A stretch of DNA of 5,402 nt, from NCBI GenBank assembly GCA_043101835.1, contig JBICHM010000048.1, positions 1 through 5,402 on the forward strand, in the 5' to 3' direction. Position 1 is the first letter of the stretch, and the number at the start of each line of letters is the position of its first letter. Shown piece after piece: positions 5,402 through 5,402 of this stretch. This DNA is from JBICHM01 sp043101835 (GTDB lineage: Bacteria; Planctomycetota; Phycisphaerae; Phycisphaerales; UBA1924). A program made the position numbers and the translations under genes. A model generated the notes under the pieces. It searched no databases, had not been told where the DNA came from, and was given only the letters and a program-made list of their open reading frames with translations.

Positions 5402-5402
5402 G

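Overview
The window is a GC-rich (roughly 70 percent by eye) stretch of ordinary, densely packed bacterial chromosome. LpxI, a lipid A pathway enzyme, points to a diderm with lipopolysaccharide. The small zinc-ribbon proteins, the free-standing FHA protein and the S4-less TlyA-type methyltransferase resemble what I associate with Planctomycetota, especially Phycisphaerae-like genomes. That assignment is an inference from style; no 16S or other marker is present.

Left part, plus strand (1-1637): the tail of an unidentified protein, then lpxI, then an S4-less TlyA/FtsJ-type methyltransferase. The three genes are almost fused (2-nt gap, then an ATGA overlap), so they are probably one translationally coupled operon. 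purA (adenylosuccinate synthetase) converges on this operon from the minus strand (1634-2956), and the two terminal stop codons overlap physically.

Middle part (2957-3909): a 114-bp divergent gap separates purA from a small TTG-initiated zinc-ribbon gene on the plus strand (3071-3292). That gene converges on a GTG-initiated FHA-domain gene on the minus strand (3318-3806). A 103-bp divergent gap carrying a perfect 7-bp inverted repeat then separates the FHA gene from hemW.

Right part (3910-5402): hemW (radical SAM heme chaperone) on the plus strand ends one base before the stop of a minus-strand gene that enters from the right. Only the C-terminal 71 residues of that gene's protein are visible, and they carry a second C-x4-C/C-x2-C zinc ribbon.

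Most genes are housekeeping: lipid A synthesis, RNA or other methylation, purine synthesis, heme handling and phosphothreonine signalling. I see no mobile element, CRISPR array, tRNA, rRNA or integrated element, and no strong case for a new multi-gene system. The points worth a second look are local: the methyltransferase without its S4 domain, substitutions in nucleotide-binding motifs of PurA, two small uncharacterised zinc-ribbon proteins, and the acidic tail of the FHA protein.
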